From contig JAUNUH010000006.1 of the NCBI GenBank assembly GCA_030538275.1, positions 118,548-182,547 of the forward strand: a stretch of DNA of 64,000 bases. The letters run 5' to 3'. The position numbers and the translations under genes were made by a program. Positions 25,429 through 33,974 of this stretch are shown one piece after another. This stretch comes from Flavobacteriaceae bacterium. GTDB lineage: Bacteria > Bacteroidota > Bacteroidia > Flavobacteriales > Weeksellaceae. The notes below the pieces were generated by a model that saw nothing but the letters and a program-made list of their open reading frames with translations, was not told where the DNA came from and searched no databases. The first letter of the stretch is position 1; each line of letters starts with the position of its first letter.

Positions 25429-28080
25429 ATGATAAAATATTTTGTAGCTTTTATCCTATTGTGTAGCGTGAATATGAGCGCACAAGAGAATTGTAACTTT
25501 CGAGGTATGATAGTGGATTCGCTGAGTTTACCCGTTTTTGACGCCTCAATTTCTGCTTTTGATGAAAATAATAAAAGTGCTGGATTTACTTTTTCTGATA
25601 AAGAAGGTGAATTCAAACTCGATTTGCAATGTGGAAAAACTTATGAAATAGAAATAGAACACATTGCTTTTGAACAAAAAATTATACGAATCGAATTAGA
25701 TAAATCCAGACGCGAACGAATTGATTTAAAATCATCCAAAATAGCATTAAAAGACGTCGTAGCGCAAGGCCGAATGCCGATTACCATAAAAGGTGATACC
25801 ATAGAATATGACGCCGACTCTTTCAAAACCGGAAATGAAGAAAATTTGGAAGATATTCTGAAAAAACTGCCCGGAATACAGGTAGAAGACGGAAAAGTAT
25901 ATTATCAAGGAAAACAAATCAATTCTATCAAGGTAGAAGGACGTGAAATCTTTGGAGGAAATACCAAATTATTAACAAAAAATCTTCCATCAGATGCAGT
26001 AGATAAAATTCAATTGAATCAAAAATTTAAAGCCAATCCATTTGCTAATTCTTTACAGGACGAAGAACAACCCGAATTGAATATTGTATTGAAAGAAGAT
26101 AAAAAGAATTTGATTTTTGGAAATATAAGTATTGGTGGAAATGCCGATAAACATTACGATTTACAAGAAAAACTCTTCAGATTTTCTCGGAAAACGGATG
26201 CTACACTTATTAGCGATTTCAATACATATGGTAAAGAAGTTTTTAGTAATGAAGATTATTTCCAATTTCTGGGCGGAATTTCTGAATTTTCTGAAGAAGG
26301 AGGTGCAAATTCTTTGCGAAGCAGTATGAACAGCGTTTTATTTGGCTCTGGAGATAAATCTGCAAGTATGCAAAATCATTTAGGTGCGTTTAACTTTGGT
26401 TTCGAGCCTTCAAAAAAATTAAATATTTCGGCATTTGCATTGGCCATTGACAATAATTTAAAATATAAATCTTCTATCAGTAGATTTTATTCTGAATTCA
26501 AACAACACGATGAAAATATAAATGACCAGAATATTTTTTCCTTTATTTCACGGTTAAGATTAGACTATACGATAAACAATAAATCTAATTTGAAATATCG
26601 TATCAATTTCAATGCACAAAATGAAGATAATATAACAGATATTACAAGTTTTATTGACGAAAGTGAAAGCCCTGCATTGTATCGAAAAACTGCACATGAC
26701 CGACAAAACTCCAACTTGTATCAAAGATTAAGCTATATAAGAAAAGTGGGACGAGACCATAATTTTGGACTCTATCTCACCCATTCGATTCAAAATGAAA
26801 CGCCACATCTCTATTTGAATTCAACGGAAGAGCCATTTAGCGGATATTTCAGTGTTACGCCAGAAGAGGGTAATTACAACCTGAATCAATTACAAGAATT
26901 AACCTCTCAAACTTTTCAAGCCTTATCTGTTTATAATCATCTCATCACGAATTTGAGTAATTTACGGGTCAAAATTGGCGCAAATATTAACCACCAAAAG
27001 CTTGATAATCAAATATTTGATAAGAATACATTGATCAATAATGAATGGACTCCAACTCGAATGAATTTTGATTTTACCGAGCTTTATGCGGATGCCACAT
27101 ATACGCGCAAGATTAATAAATTTAAATTTGATTTGGGAACAGGAATCCATAGATATAATAGTGAAAATACAGGTTCTCACGCAGGACATTCCATAGAAAT
27201 CACTCGACTTTTGCCACATTTTCAGGCCCGTTACGAAATAAGTTCTAGCAACAGTTTGAACTTCACTTACAAACAAACTTTTGAAATTCCGCAAATTCGC
27301 GAACTTACAGAGGCATTTAATATACAAAATTATTACGCTATTTCCCAAGGTAATTCTATGCTGCGCGAGACGAGATATCACCAAGCTCGATTGAATTATA
27401 GTTTGTATAATTTTTATAAATTCTTTAATTTATTCGCAAGTGTATCTTATAATCAAAGGTTAGATAATATAAGAAATGAAGGCTATTTCAACAATTTAAT
27501 TCAATTTTCATCACCCTTTAATTCCAAAACTCCAGAAGAAAATTGGAATACATATTTATATGTATCAAAAAGATTTACCAAAATTTACACACTGCGCATC
27601 AATGGAAATGCCAGCTGGTCCAACTTTTCCTCACGCAACAATAATTTTGAATTGAATAATCAAAATACTTTGTACACTGCCAATATGGCAAATATTTTTA
27701 AATTCAGGAAAAAATTTGAATTTGAATCTGGATTGAAGTGGTCTAATTTTAATTATACAAATGAGCTGAATACGAGCGAGTTTACAGACTGGACACCCTA
27801 TACCACTTTTGCCTGGTCTGTAAACGAGGATTTTTTGATTCAAGGAGATTACGAATATAGATTACAATATTCTGAAGGTGAAGAGATTAACTCAAATCAG
27901 AATTTAAACATTTCGTTTCGTTATCGTCCAGCAAAAAGAGTCTATCTCTACTTCACAGCAGGTAATTTATTGGGAGACGATAAAATTGTACGAAACGGCT
28001 TTCATGATTTTTACACTTCTATAAGTTCCAGAGAAATATTGGGCAGATATTTTGTTGGAAGTATTCGGTATAAATTTTAA
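25429..28080 (+). CDS. Outer-membrane beta-barrel protein with carboxypeptidase-regulatory-like domain (TonB-receptor-like)
   Basis: An 883-residue outer-membrane protein. After a signal peptide ending MSAQ comes a carboxypeptidase-regulatory-like beta-sandwich (about residues 22-105). A plug-like region follows (about 110-230, with IKGDTIEYDADSF and DILKKLPGIQVEDGKVYYQG), and the rest is rich in alternating aromatic strands ending in VGSIRYKF, a barrel-type C-terminus. No TonB box is evident, so energy-dependent transport is uncertain. Such barrels commonly accompany GLPGLI genes in Flavobacteriia. Substrate or client is unknown. Confidence 0.9.
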   Translation: MIKYFVAFILLCSVNMSAQENCNFRGMIVDSLSLPVFDASISAFDENNKSAGFTFSDKEGEFKLDLQCGKTYEIEIEHIAFEQKIIRIELDKSRRERIDLKSSKIALKDVVAQGRMPITIKGDTIEYDADSFKTGNEENLEDILKKLPGIQVEDGKVYYQGKQINSIKVEGREIFGGNTKLLTKNLPSDAVDKIQLNQKFKANPFANSLQDEEQPELNIVLKEDKKNLIFGNISIGGNADKHYDLQEKLFRFSRKTDATLISDFNTYGKEVFSNEDYFQFLGGISEFSEEGGANSLRSSMNSVLFGSGDKSASMQNHLGAFNFGFEPSKKLNISAFALAIDNNLKYKSSISRFYSEFKQHDENINDQNIFSFISRLRLDYTINNKSNLKYRINFNAQNEDNITDITSFIDESESPALYRKTAHDRQNSNLYQRLSYIRKVGRDHNFGLYLTHSIQNETPHLYLNSTEEPFSGYFSVTPEEGNYNLNQLQELTSQTFQALSVYNHLITNLSNLRVKIGANINHQKLDNQIFDKNTLINNEWTPTRMNFDFTELYADATYTRKINKFKFDLGTGIHRYNSENTGSHAGHSIEITRLLPHFQARYEISSSNSLNFTYKQTFEIPQIRELTEAFNIQNYYAISQGNSMLRETRYHQARLNYSLYNFYKFFNLFASVSYNQRLDNIRNEGYFNNLIQFSSPFNSKTPEENWNTYLYVSKRFTKIYTLRINGNASWSNFSSRNNNFELNNQNTLYTANMANIFKFRKKFEFESGLKWSNFNYTNELNTSEFTDWTPYTTFAWSVNEDFLIQGDYEYRLQYSEGEEINSNQNLNISFRYRPAKRVYLYFTAGNLLGDDKIVRNGFHDFYTSISSREILGRYFVGSIRYKF

Positions 28081-28148
28081 TCAATACATTCATAATTTTT
28101 GAATATCTTTGAAGCTAGGAATGGCGTTAAATTTGTATTCAATTAAGC

Positions 28149-28793
28149 ATGAACATGATGAAATTCAATTTATTCTTATTAATTAGCTTGTTAGGAACAA
28201 TTTTACAAGCTCAAATTAATTTTTATCAAATGCCAGATGACGTGGTTCTGCCAGAAAGTGTTTTCAAAGAGGTTCAGGATCAAATCATACAACAAGGAGC
28301 ACAAATAGTTTTGTATGACACTATTAGTCAGTCTGATACTATTTTATACAAAGTTGGAATAAAACCTGGTTTAGGAAATCGCGCCAATCCCTATCAACGA
28401 TTTATCAATCAAAAAGGTCAAGAATTTCCAGAAAAACTCTTTGGTTTGGACGATATAGACAAGCCGCGATTCGTCAATTTCTGGTTTACAACTTGCATGC
28501 CTTGTATCAAGGAAATTCCAGATTTAAATGAATTAAAAGAAGAATTTGGAGAAGAAGTAGAGTTTGTTGCCATCACATTCGATTCTGAAAAACAAGTTGA
28601 AAAATTTCTGGAAAGTAGGCCGATTCATTTTGAACATATCACCAACCAAAAAGAGGCGCTAGGGACCTATGGCGTAAGAAGTTATCCGATGAATATGCTT
28701 TTGGATAAAGATGCAAAGATAGTTTGGGTGGATGGAATGCTTAATTTTTCTAAATGGGAAGTAGAAATGGAAATTAAAAAATTAATTCAATAA
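28149..28793 (+). CDS. Periplasmic TlpA/redoxin-family protein
   Basis: A 214-residue protein with a signal peptide ending LQAQ. The first 95 residues are an unassigned extension; the C-terminal part is thioredoxin-like with active site CMPC in FWFTTCMPCIKEIPDL and a cis-proline in VRSYPMNMLLD. It is the last gene of the GLPGLI-GLPGLI-barrel operon, 68 bases after the barrel, and a strong terminator follows. Its place suggests that it keeps a partner of the operon reduced or oxidised, which is inference. Confidence 0.9.
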   Translation: MNMMKFNLFLLISLLGTILQAQINFYQMPDDVVLPESVFKEVQDQIIQQGAQIVLYDTISQSDTILYKVGIKPGLGNRANPYQRFINQKGQEFPEKLFGLDDIDKPRFVNFWFTTCMPCIKEIPDLNELKEEFGEEVEFVAITFDSEKQVEKFLESRPIHFEHITNQKEALGTYGVRSYPMNMLLDKDAKIVWVDGMLNFSKWEVEMEIKKLIQ

Positions 28794-28812
28794 AAATAGT
28801 TTTATATAAACA

Positions 28813-28844
28813 AAAAAAGTGCTTCGTTGAAAGCACTTTTTTTT
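28813..28844. terminator. Bidirectional terminator
   Basis: Stem AAAAAAGTGCTT / AAGCACTTTTTT with loop CGTTGA between two convergent genes. A-rich and T-rich arms give a T-tract in both directions. Confidence 0.85.
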
Positions 28845-28858
28845 GTTTAAAATCAAAA

Positions 28859-30118
28859 TTAAATCGGTTTATAATCCACATTCAAAGCTTCTGCTTGCCT
28901 TTTATAGACACCTGTTTTTAGTTTGTCATGAATGGCATCAAATGCATCCAGCGTTTCATTAATTTCGGCATCGGTATGTGAAGCCGTTGCAATAAGCCGT
29001 AATAAAATCATACCCTTGGGAATCACAGGATATACCACAATAGAGGTAAAAATACCATGATTTTCACGTAAATCTTTCACCATAATAGTAGCTTCTACTG
29101 GGTCACCTTGTAATATTACTGGCGTAACACAAGTATTGGTATCTCCCAAGTTGAATCCTCTTTTCTTAAGTCCAGATTGAAGTTTTTCTACGTTTTCCCA
29201 TAATTTTGCCTTGATTTCTGGTCTTGTGCGCAATAGTTCGAGCCTTTTCAATCCACCAATAACCATAGGCATTGTGAGAGATTTTGCAAAAATCTGAGAG
29301 CGCATATTGTATTTCAGATATTTAATAATCTCTTTATCTGCAGCTACAAACGCCCCGAATCCGGCCATAGATTTGGCAAAGGTGGAGAAATAAACATCAA
29401 TAGCATCTTGACATCCTTGCGCCTCCCCTGCTCCTGCGCCCGTCTGGCCCAGCGTACCAAAACCATGCGCATCATCTACCAAAAAGGTGAAGTCATATTT
29501 TTCCTTGAAGGCAGCAATTTCTTTTAATTTTCCTTGTTGTCCGCGCATTCCAAATACACCTTCAGAAATTACAAGAATTCCACCGTTATTTTCTTTTGCA
29601 ATTCGATCTGCTCTTTCCATCATTTTGGCAAAACTTTCCATATCATTATGCTGATAGGTAAATCTTTTCCCCATATGAAGACGAACACCATCGACAATAC
29701 AAGCATGAGAATCAATATCATAGACAATTACATCGTCTTTACCTGCCAATGCATCTATTATAGACACCATGCCTTGATAACCAAAATTGAGCAAATAAGC
29801 CGCTTCTTTGTTTACAAATTCTGCCAGATTGTTTTCGAGTTCTTTGTGCTTATCCGTCTCACCCGACATAGCGCGCGCACCCATGGGATAAAACATTCCG
29901 TATTCGGCGGCGGCAGCTGCATCAGTTTCCAAAACCTCGGGGTGATTACATAAGCCCAGATAGTCGTTGGCACTCCAGAAAATCACTTCTTTTCCTCGAA
30001 ATTTCATTCTCGGTCCTATTTTTCCTTCAAGTTCAGGAAATACAAAATAGCCTTCACCATAATCAGCAAACTGACCTAATGGTCCGGGATTTTGCGAAAT
30101 TCTCTCTCTTATATTCAT
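28859..30118 (-). CDS. Alpha-oxoamine synthase (serine palmitoyltransferase / cysteate fatty-acyltransferase type)
   Basis: A 419-residue PLP enzyme of the alpha-oxoamine synthase family, which condenses an amino acid with an acyl thioester and releases CO2. Seen are WSANDYLGLCNHP near residue 48, DSHACIVDGVRLH (about 136-148), DDAHGFGTLGQTGAG (from 215) and the PLP lysine in STFAKSMAGFG (Lys249). The family includes serine palmitoyltransferase and the cysteate acyltransferase that starts capnine/sulfonolipid synthesis in Flavobacteriia. The latter is favoured here because an SDR gene lies 4 bases upstream and a beta-replacement PLP enzyme follows further upstream on the same strand. Substrate choice is inferred. 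Confidence 0.9.
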   Translation of the reverse strand: MNIRERISQNPGPLGQFADYGEGYFVFPELEGKIGPRMKFRGKEVIFWSANDYLGLCNHPEVLETDAAAAAEYGMFYPMGARAMSGETDKHKELENNLAEFVNKEAAYLLNFGYQGMVSIIDALAGKDDVIVYDIDSHACIVDGVRLHMGKRFTYQHNDMESFAKMMERADRIAKENNGGILVISEGVFGMRGQQGKLKEIAAFKEKYDFTFLVDDAHGFGTLGQTGAGAGEAQGCQDAIDVYFSTFAKSMAGFGAFVAADKEIIKYLKYNMRSQIFAKSLTMPMVIGGLKRLELLRTRPEIKAKLWENVEKLQSGLKKRGFNLGDTNTCVTPVILQGDPVEATIMVKDLRENHGIFTSIVVYPVIPKGMILLRLIATASHTDAEINETLDAFDAIHDKLKTGVYKRQAEALNVDYKPI

Positions 30119-30122
30119 ACTA

Positions 30123-30968
30123 TTATTTATTAAGCTTTTTTAAATCTTTAAAAAATATTTTATCTAAGGTTTTAGCGGGTAAAATATACATTGCCATATA
30201 AAAAGCCAGCTTTTTGGGTGTAATAATATATCTGTCTTTGGGTTTGGCAGATTGACATGCATCCCATATTTTATCTGCTACTGCAGATGCAGGTAAACCA
30301 ATTTTCTCTATTTGTTCTACAGCATCATCCAATTTATCAAAAATTTCTTCATAAGCTGTTCCTGCATAGGGATTTTCTGCTCTTTTGGCTTTATTCCAAA
30401 TATCGGTTTTGATGGGACCGGGCTGAATGATAATTACATCAATGCCAAATAACATCATCTCTCGACGCAATGCATCGTAAATGGCTTCTACAGCGTGTTT
30501 CGATGCTGAATATGGACCCAGCATCGGTCGGGTCATTACGCCACCTGTTGAACTAATGACTACAATTTTTCCTTTTTTCTTTGATGCATAATCTGCACCT
30601 AATAAAGGTAGGGCTTTTTGCGTGATATAGACATTTGAAAACACATTTACCTCAAATTGCTGCCTCAATTCGTCGATTAGAACATGTTGAATTGGGCCGT
30701 ATTTGGCTACACCGGCATTATTTACAAAAACATCGAGCCGGTTTTGGCCCACAATATTTTCTATAATGGCAAATCCTGCATCGACCGCATTATGATCAGA
30801 AATATCAAAAACAAGTTCATGAAATAGTTCTGAAAATTCTTGTTGTAAACCAGCGGCATCACCCGGTTTTCGAACACTTCCGAAGACATAGAAACCCTGT
30901 TGTAAAAACTTGATTGCAGTTGATTTTCCTATGCCGGAGGATACGCCGGTGATTAATGCGTATTTCAT
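30123..30968 (-). CDS. Short-chain dehydrogenase/reductase, probable 3-ketosphinganine/3-ketocapnine-type reductase
   Basis: A 281-residue classical SDR with TGVSSGIGKS for NADP(H), NNAG, catalytic Ser in VVISSTGG and the YSASKHA pair. The C-terminal 50 residues add hydrophobic helices (AFYMAMYILPAKTL), as in membrane-associated lipid reductases. Only 4 bases separate it from the alpha-oxoamine synthase gene, so they are surely one transcript and probably consecutive steps: reduction of the 3-keto long-chain product. General SDR identity is certain; the substrate is inferred from context. Confidence 0.92.
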   Translation of the reverse strand: MKYALITGVSSGIGKSTAIKFLQQGFYVFGSVRKPGDAAGLQQEFSELFHELVFDISDHNAVDAGFAIIENIVGQNRLDVFVNNAGVAKYGPIQHVLIDELRQQFEVNVFSNVYITQKALPLLGADYASKKKGKIVVISSTGGVMTRPMLGPYSASKHAVEAIYDALRREMMLFGIDVIIIQPGPIKTDIWNKAKRAENPYAGTAYEEIFDKLDDAVEQIEKIGLPASAVADKIWDACQSAKPKDRYIITPKKLAFYMAMYILPAKTLDKIFFKDLKKLNK

Positions 30969-31032
30969 TTAAATAAATTAATTAGTAAAAGTATGAATTA
31001 TTCATGAAAAAAAACATGATTATAACCATACA

Positions 31033-31066
31033 AAATTCCCGACTACAAAAGCGTGTTCGGGAATTT
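31033..31066 (-). terminator. Terminator-like hairpin after the PLP beta-replacement enzyme
   Basis: Perfect 10-bp stem AAATTCCCGA / TCGGGAATTT with a 14-base loop, but only a short T run on the minus strand. It may attenuate rather than fully stop transcription into the SDR gene. Confidence 0.5.
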
Positions 31067-31092
31067 CAATTATTAATTTTTACAAATAAATT

Positions 31093-32124
31093 TTATATAT
31101 GTTGTATAGTAGCACGAGATTCTAGCCCGTTCAGTTTACTCTGATTGAATCCTTGCTCCTGCATCCATTCATCACTGAAAACCTTGGTAATATACCTAGA
31201 ACCATGGTCTGGGAAAATCACAACCGTCACGGCATCATGCGGCAGACTTTCTTTGATTTGCTTCAATGCTTGTAGTGCTGCACCGCTGGTATAGCCACCC
31301 ATAATTCCTTCTTTCAATGCAATTTCGCGCGTGGTGTAAGCACTTTCCTCATCAGTAACTTTTACAAACTCATCAATGATGTTAAAATCAGTTGCTTCTG
31401 GTACCAAGTTTTTGCCTAGGCCTTCAATTCGATATGGATAAATTTCGTTTTTGTCGAATTCACCTGTTTCGTGATATTTTTTCAAAATAGAACCATACGC
31501 ATCGACGCCAATCACTTTGATATCAGGATTTTGCTCTTTAAGGAAACGCGCCGATCCAGAAACAGTACCACCCGTACCACAACAACCAATTAAATGGGTG
31601 ATTCGACCCTTGGTTTGTTCCCAAATTTCAGGTCCAGTGGTGAGGTAATGCGCATCAATATTGAGTTGATTAAAATATTGATTGATGTAAATCGAGTTGG
31701 GAGTTTCTTCGTGTATTCGTTTGGCAACTTCATAATATGACCGTGGATCATCTGCCGGTACATTTGCTGGACAAACAAAAACTTTTGCACCCAAAGCTTT
31801 TAAATACGCAATCTTTTCACCTTTGGTTTTATCACTTACCGCAAGAATACATTTGTATCCTTTGACAATGCTCACCATGGCTACCGAAAAACCGGTATTA
31901 CCAGATGTAGTTTCAATAATAGTGGCGCCGGGCTTCAGTGAACCATCTTTTTCGGCTTCCTCTATAATATGTAATGCTATACGATCTTTAGTTGAATGAC
32001 CTGGGTTCCAGCTTTCCAGTTTCGCATATACTTCACCTGGAATATTTTCTGTTACTTTATTGAGTCTTACTAAAGGAGTATTTGCAATTAATTCTAAAAT
32101 GTTACTGTAACTGTCGTTATTCAC
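31093..32124 (-). CDS. PLP-dependent cysteine synthase/cystathionine beta-synthase family enzyme (candidate cysteate synthase)
   Basis: A 343-residue fold-type II PLP enzyme. It has TPLVRLNK, the PLP-lysine segment NPGHSTKDR (CysK normally has NPGGSVKDR), the substrate loop TTSGNTG and the phosphate-binding [11 protein letters not shown]. These show a beta-replacement enzyme such as O-acetylserine or O-phosphoserine sulfhydrylase. The altered residues around the lysine and the location just upstream of an SDR and an alpha-oxoamine synthase make a cysteate-forming role (O-phosphoserine plus sulfite) attractive, but this is inference. A TAAATTTG box (32157-32150) precedes the start. The 236 bases upstream are AT-rich with nothing else recognised. 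Confidence 0.85.
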   Translation of the reverse strand: MNNDSYSNILELIANTPLVRLNKVTENIPGEVYAKLESWNPGHSTKDRIALHIIEEAEKDGSLKPGATIIETTSGNTGFSVAMVSIVKGYKCILAVSDKTKGEKIAYLKALGAKVFVCPANVPADDPRSYYEVAKRIHEETPNSIYINQYFNQLNIDAHYLTTGPEIWEQTKGRITHLIGCCGTGGTVSGSARFLKEQNPDIKVIGVDAYGSILKKYHETGEFDKNEIYPYRIEGLGKNLVPEATDFNIIDEFVKVTDEESAYTTREIALKEGIMGGYTSGAALQALKQIKESLPHDAVTVVIFPDHGSRYITKVFSDEWMQEQGFNQSKLNGLESRATIQHI

Positions 32125-32360
32125 AATTTTAACTTTACTTTACAATCGGCAAATTTACACATAATTATTTAATATTAAATTGACTTTTATAATGTTTTGG
32201 TTGATAACTATTGTTTTGCACCTTTTATTTTCATCTGTGTTTGGTTTATATTCAAGAATGTAACCAAAATACTTTACTGTTCATAAATAGTTTATATTTA
32301 GGTATAATTTAAATCAAAACTTGCATTTTTCCTATTTTTTGCATGAGACAAGGAATGAAT

Positions 32361-33521
32361 TTATCTTAAATTATATAAATACTTTATCACTTTTTTTAAT
32401 TCCGGACTGAAATTAACTTTTCTCCGTTCCATCATTTTTTGGGCGATATCATAAGCTGCTTCAAGTTTGAATTCTGGATCATCTTTCATTCCGCCCCAGC
32501 TAAAGGATTCTATGTTATTGGGCGGAAATCCTGATTTGAAAATATTGGCAAAAACTCCTGCCACGGTTCCCGTATTAAACTGTGTATTAATGGCAGATTT
32601 GCAATGATCTCCCATCATAAGTCCACAAAATTGTAAGCCTGTATTCTCAAATTTCTGACTGTCGTAATTCCATAATCTTACTTCACTATAATTATTTTTC
32701 AAATTTGAATTATTGGTATCTGCTCCCAAATTACACCATTCACCTATGACAGAATTTCCCAAAAATCCATCATGTCCTTTATTGGAATAAGCCATTAAAA
32801 TAGAATTATTCACCTCTCCCCCAACTTTGCACCAAGGCCCAATAGTTGTTGCTCCATATATTTTTGTACCTAGATTCAATTTCGCATTTTCACATAAAGC
32901 CAATCCTCCACGCACCAAACTGCCCTCACATACCTCAGAATTTTTCCCCAAATAAATTGGGCCTTCTGTTGCATTCAAAACAGAAAATTCTACTTTTGCT
33001 CCTTCTTCCAAAAATATTCTTTCGCTATGAATCAGTCCATTGGTAGCGGAAATAGGCTGAGATTCCCTTCCTTTTGTTATTAATTCAAAATCAAAATCAA
33101 TTGCAAGATGATTGTAACTGAATAAATCATAGGGTCTTGAAATTTTAACCAATTCTTGCTGAAATTCGCTAGCATTTTCAAGATTTTTTTGATGATTTTG
33201 AAACTGCTCTAAATTTCCGCGAAAGGCAATTAATTCGTTATTTTTTTGAATTCCTTGATTGATATCTAATTCAAGAATGAAATTTACCAATGCATGAGAT
33301 GGTAAATAACAAGAATGAATAAAAATATTGTCGTCTTGGTGATGCAGCGGAAACAATTCACTCAAATAATCCTCGGTGATATAGGACACTTTTGCGGTCA
33401 ATAGTCTTTCCCATCTTTCGCGAAAACTTAGAATTCCCATTCTCAACTCACCTGCCGGTTTCATGAAAGTAAGTGGTAAAAGATGCCGTTGTTCTGCATT
33501 ACAATAAAGTATAATATTCAT
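32361..33521 (-). CDS. GlmU-like sugar nucleotidyltransferase/acetyltransferase family protein
   Basis: A 386-residue protein of the Bacteroidota GlmU-like family. The N-terminus starts IILYCNAEQRHLLPLTFMKPAGELRMG, a variant nucleotidyltransferase start, and the C-terminal half is a left-handed beta-helix with repeated hydrophobic-gly patterns (GPIYLGKNSEV, GNSVIGEWCNLGADTNNSNLKNNYS). The second motif resembles the acetyltransferase site of GlmU. It may act on an amino-sugar nucleotide, but whether both activities are kept is unknown. It lies downstream of rpmE2, separated by a terminator. Confidence 0.88.
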   Translation of the reverse strand: MNIILYCNAEQRHLLPLTFMKPAGELRMGILSFRERWERLLTAKVSYITEDYLSELFPLHHQDDNIFIHSCYLPSHALVNFILELDINQGIQKNNELIAFRGNLEQFQNHQKNLENASEFQQELVKISRPYDLFSYNHLAIDFDFELITKGRESQPISATNGLIHSERIFLEEGAKVEFSVLNATEGPIYLGKNSEVCEGSLVRGGLALCENAKLNLGTKIYGATTIGPWCKVGGEVNNSILMAYSNKGHDGFLGNSVIGEWCNLGADTNNSNLKNNYSEVRLWNYDSQKFENTGLQFCGLMMGDHCKSAINTQFNTGTVAGVFANIFKSGFPPNNIESFSWGGMKDDPEFKLEAAYDIAQKMMERRKVNFSPELKKVIKYLYNLR

Positions 33522-33554
33522 TTCAAAATTTTTTTCAAGTTACAAATTTCAGAA

Positions 33555-33582
33555 ATAAAAAAATCCCGAATATTACGGGATT
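33555..33582 (-). terminator. Rho-independent terminator after rpmE2
   Basis: Stem AATCCCG / CGGGATT (33562-33568 with 33576-33582) and a run of T residues on the minus strand, directly downstream of rpmE2. Confidence 0.8.
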
Positions 33583-33613
33583 AAAAAATTATTTATTATG
33601 AGATTTAAAATTC

Positions 33614-33880
33614 TTATTCGTCTTCTGCCTTTTTAGCAAATTTTTTATACTTGTTCATGAATTTATCCACACGTCCTGCGGTGTCTACCAACTTCATTTT
33701 TCCAGTATAAAAAGGATGTGAAGTAGATGAAATTTCCATTTTTACCAAAGGATACTCTACACCATCGATTTCTATGGTTTCTTTGGCTTCAGCACATGAA
33801 CGGCTGATAAAGGTCTCATCGTTGCTCATGTCTTTGAAAACAACTAATCTGTAATTATTTGGATGGATATCTTTTCTCAT
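33614..33880 (-). CDS. rpmE2: 50S ribosomal protein L31 type B
   Basis: An 88-residue L31 of the type B (zinc-free) class: [20 protein letters not shown], then [11 protein letters not shown] and the end [25 protein letters not shown]. The zinc-binding CxxC pairs of type A L31 are absent; one Cys remains. It belongs to the large ribosomal subunit. The ATG at 33880 is fixed by the family N-terminus and by a consensus promoter just upstream; a longer frame from 33910 would start almost at the -7 box. Confidence 0.97.
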   Translation of the reverse strand: MRKDIHPNNYRLVVFKDMSNDETFISRSCAEAKETIEIDGVEYPLVKMEISSTSHPFYTGKMKLVDTAGRVDKFMNKYKKFAKKAEDE

Positions 33881-33907
33881 GACTATATAAATCTTTATTT
33901 CGGGCTG

Positions 33908-33937
33908 CAAATATAGTATTAATTTCTTATATTACAA
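33908..33937 (-). promoter_or_regulatory. Consensus Bacteroidota promoter of rpmE2
   Basis: Minus-strand TTG (33937-33935), exactly 19 bases, then TATATTTG (33915-33908). This is the full -33/-7 consensus. Start of transcription would be near 33901, giving a leader of about 20 bases. Confidence 0.8.
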
Positions 33938-33974
33938 CTACCAAAAATAATTTATATTTGTTGAAAACTTATTT

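Noticed and set aside
32125..32360. A riboswitch in the leader of the PLP beta-replacement gene
   Set aside because: The leader is AT-rich, and I could not build a known riboswitch core or a conserved stem set in it.
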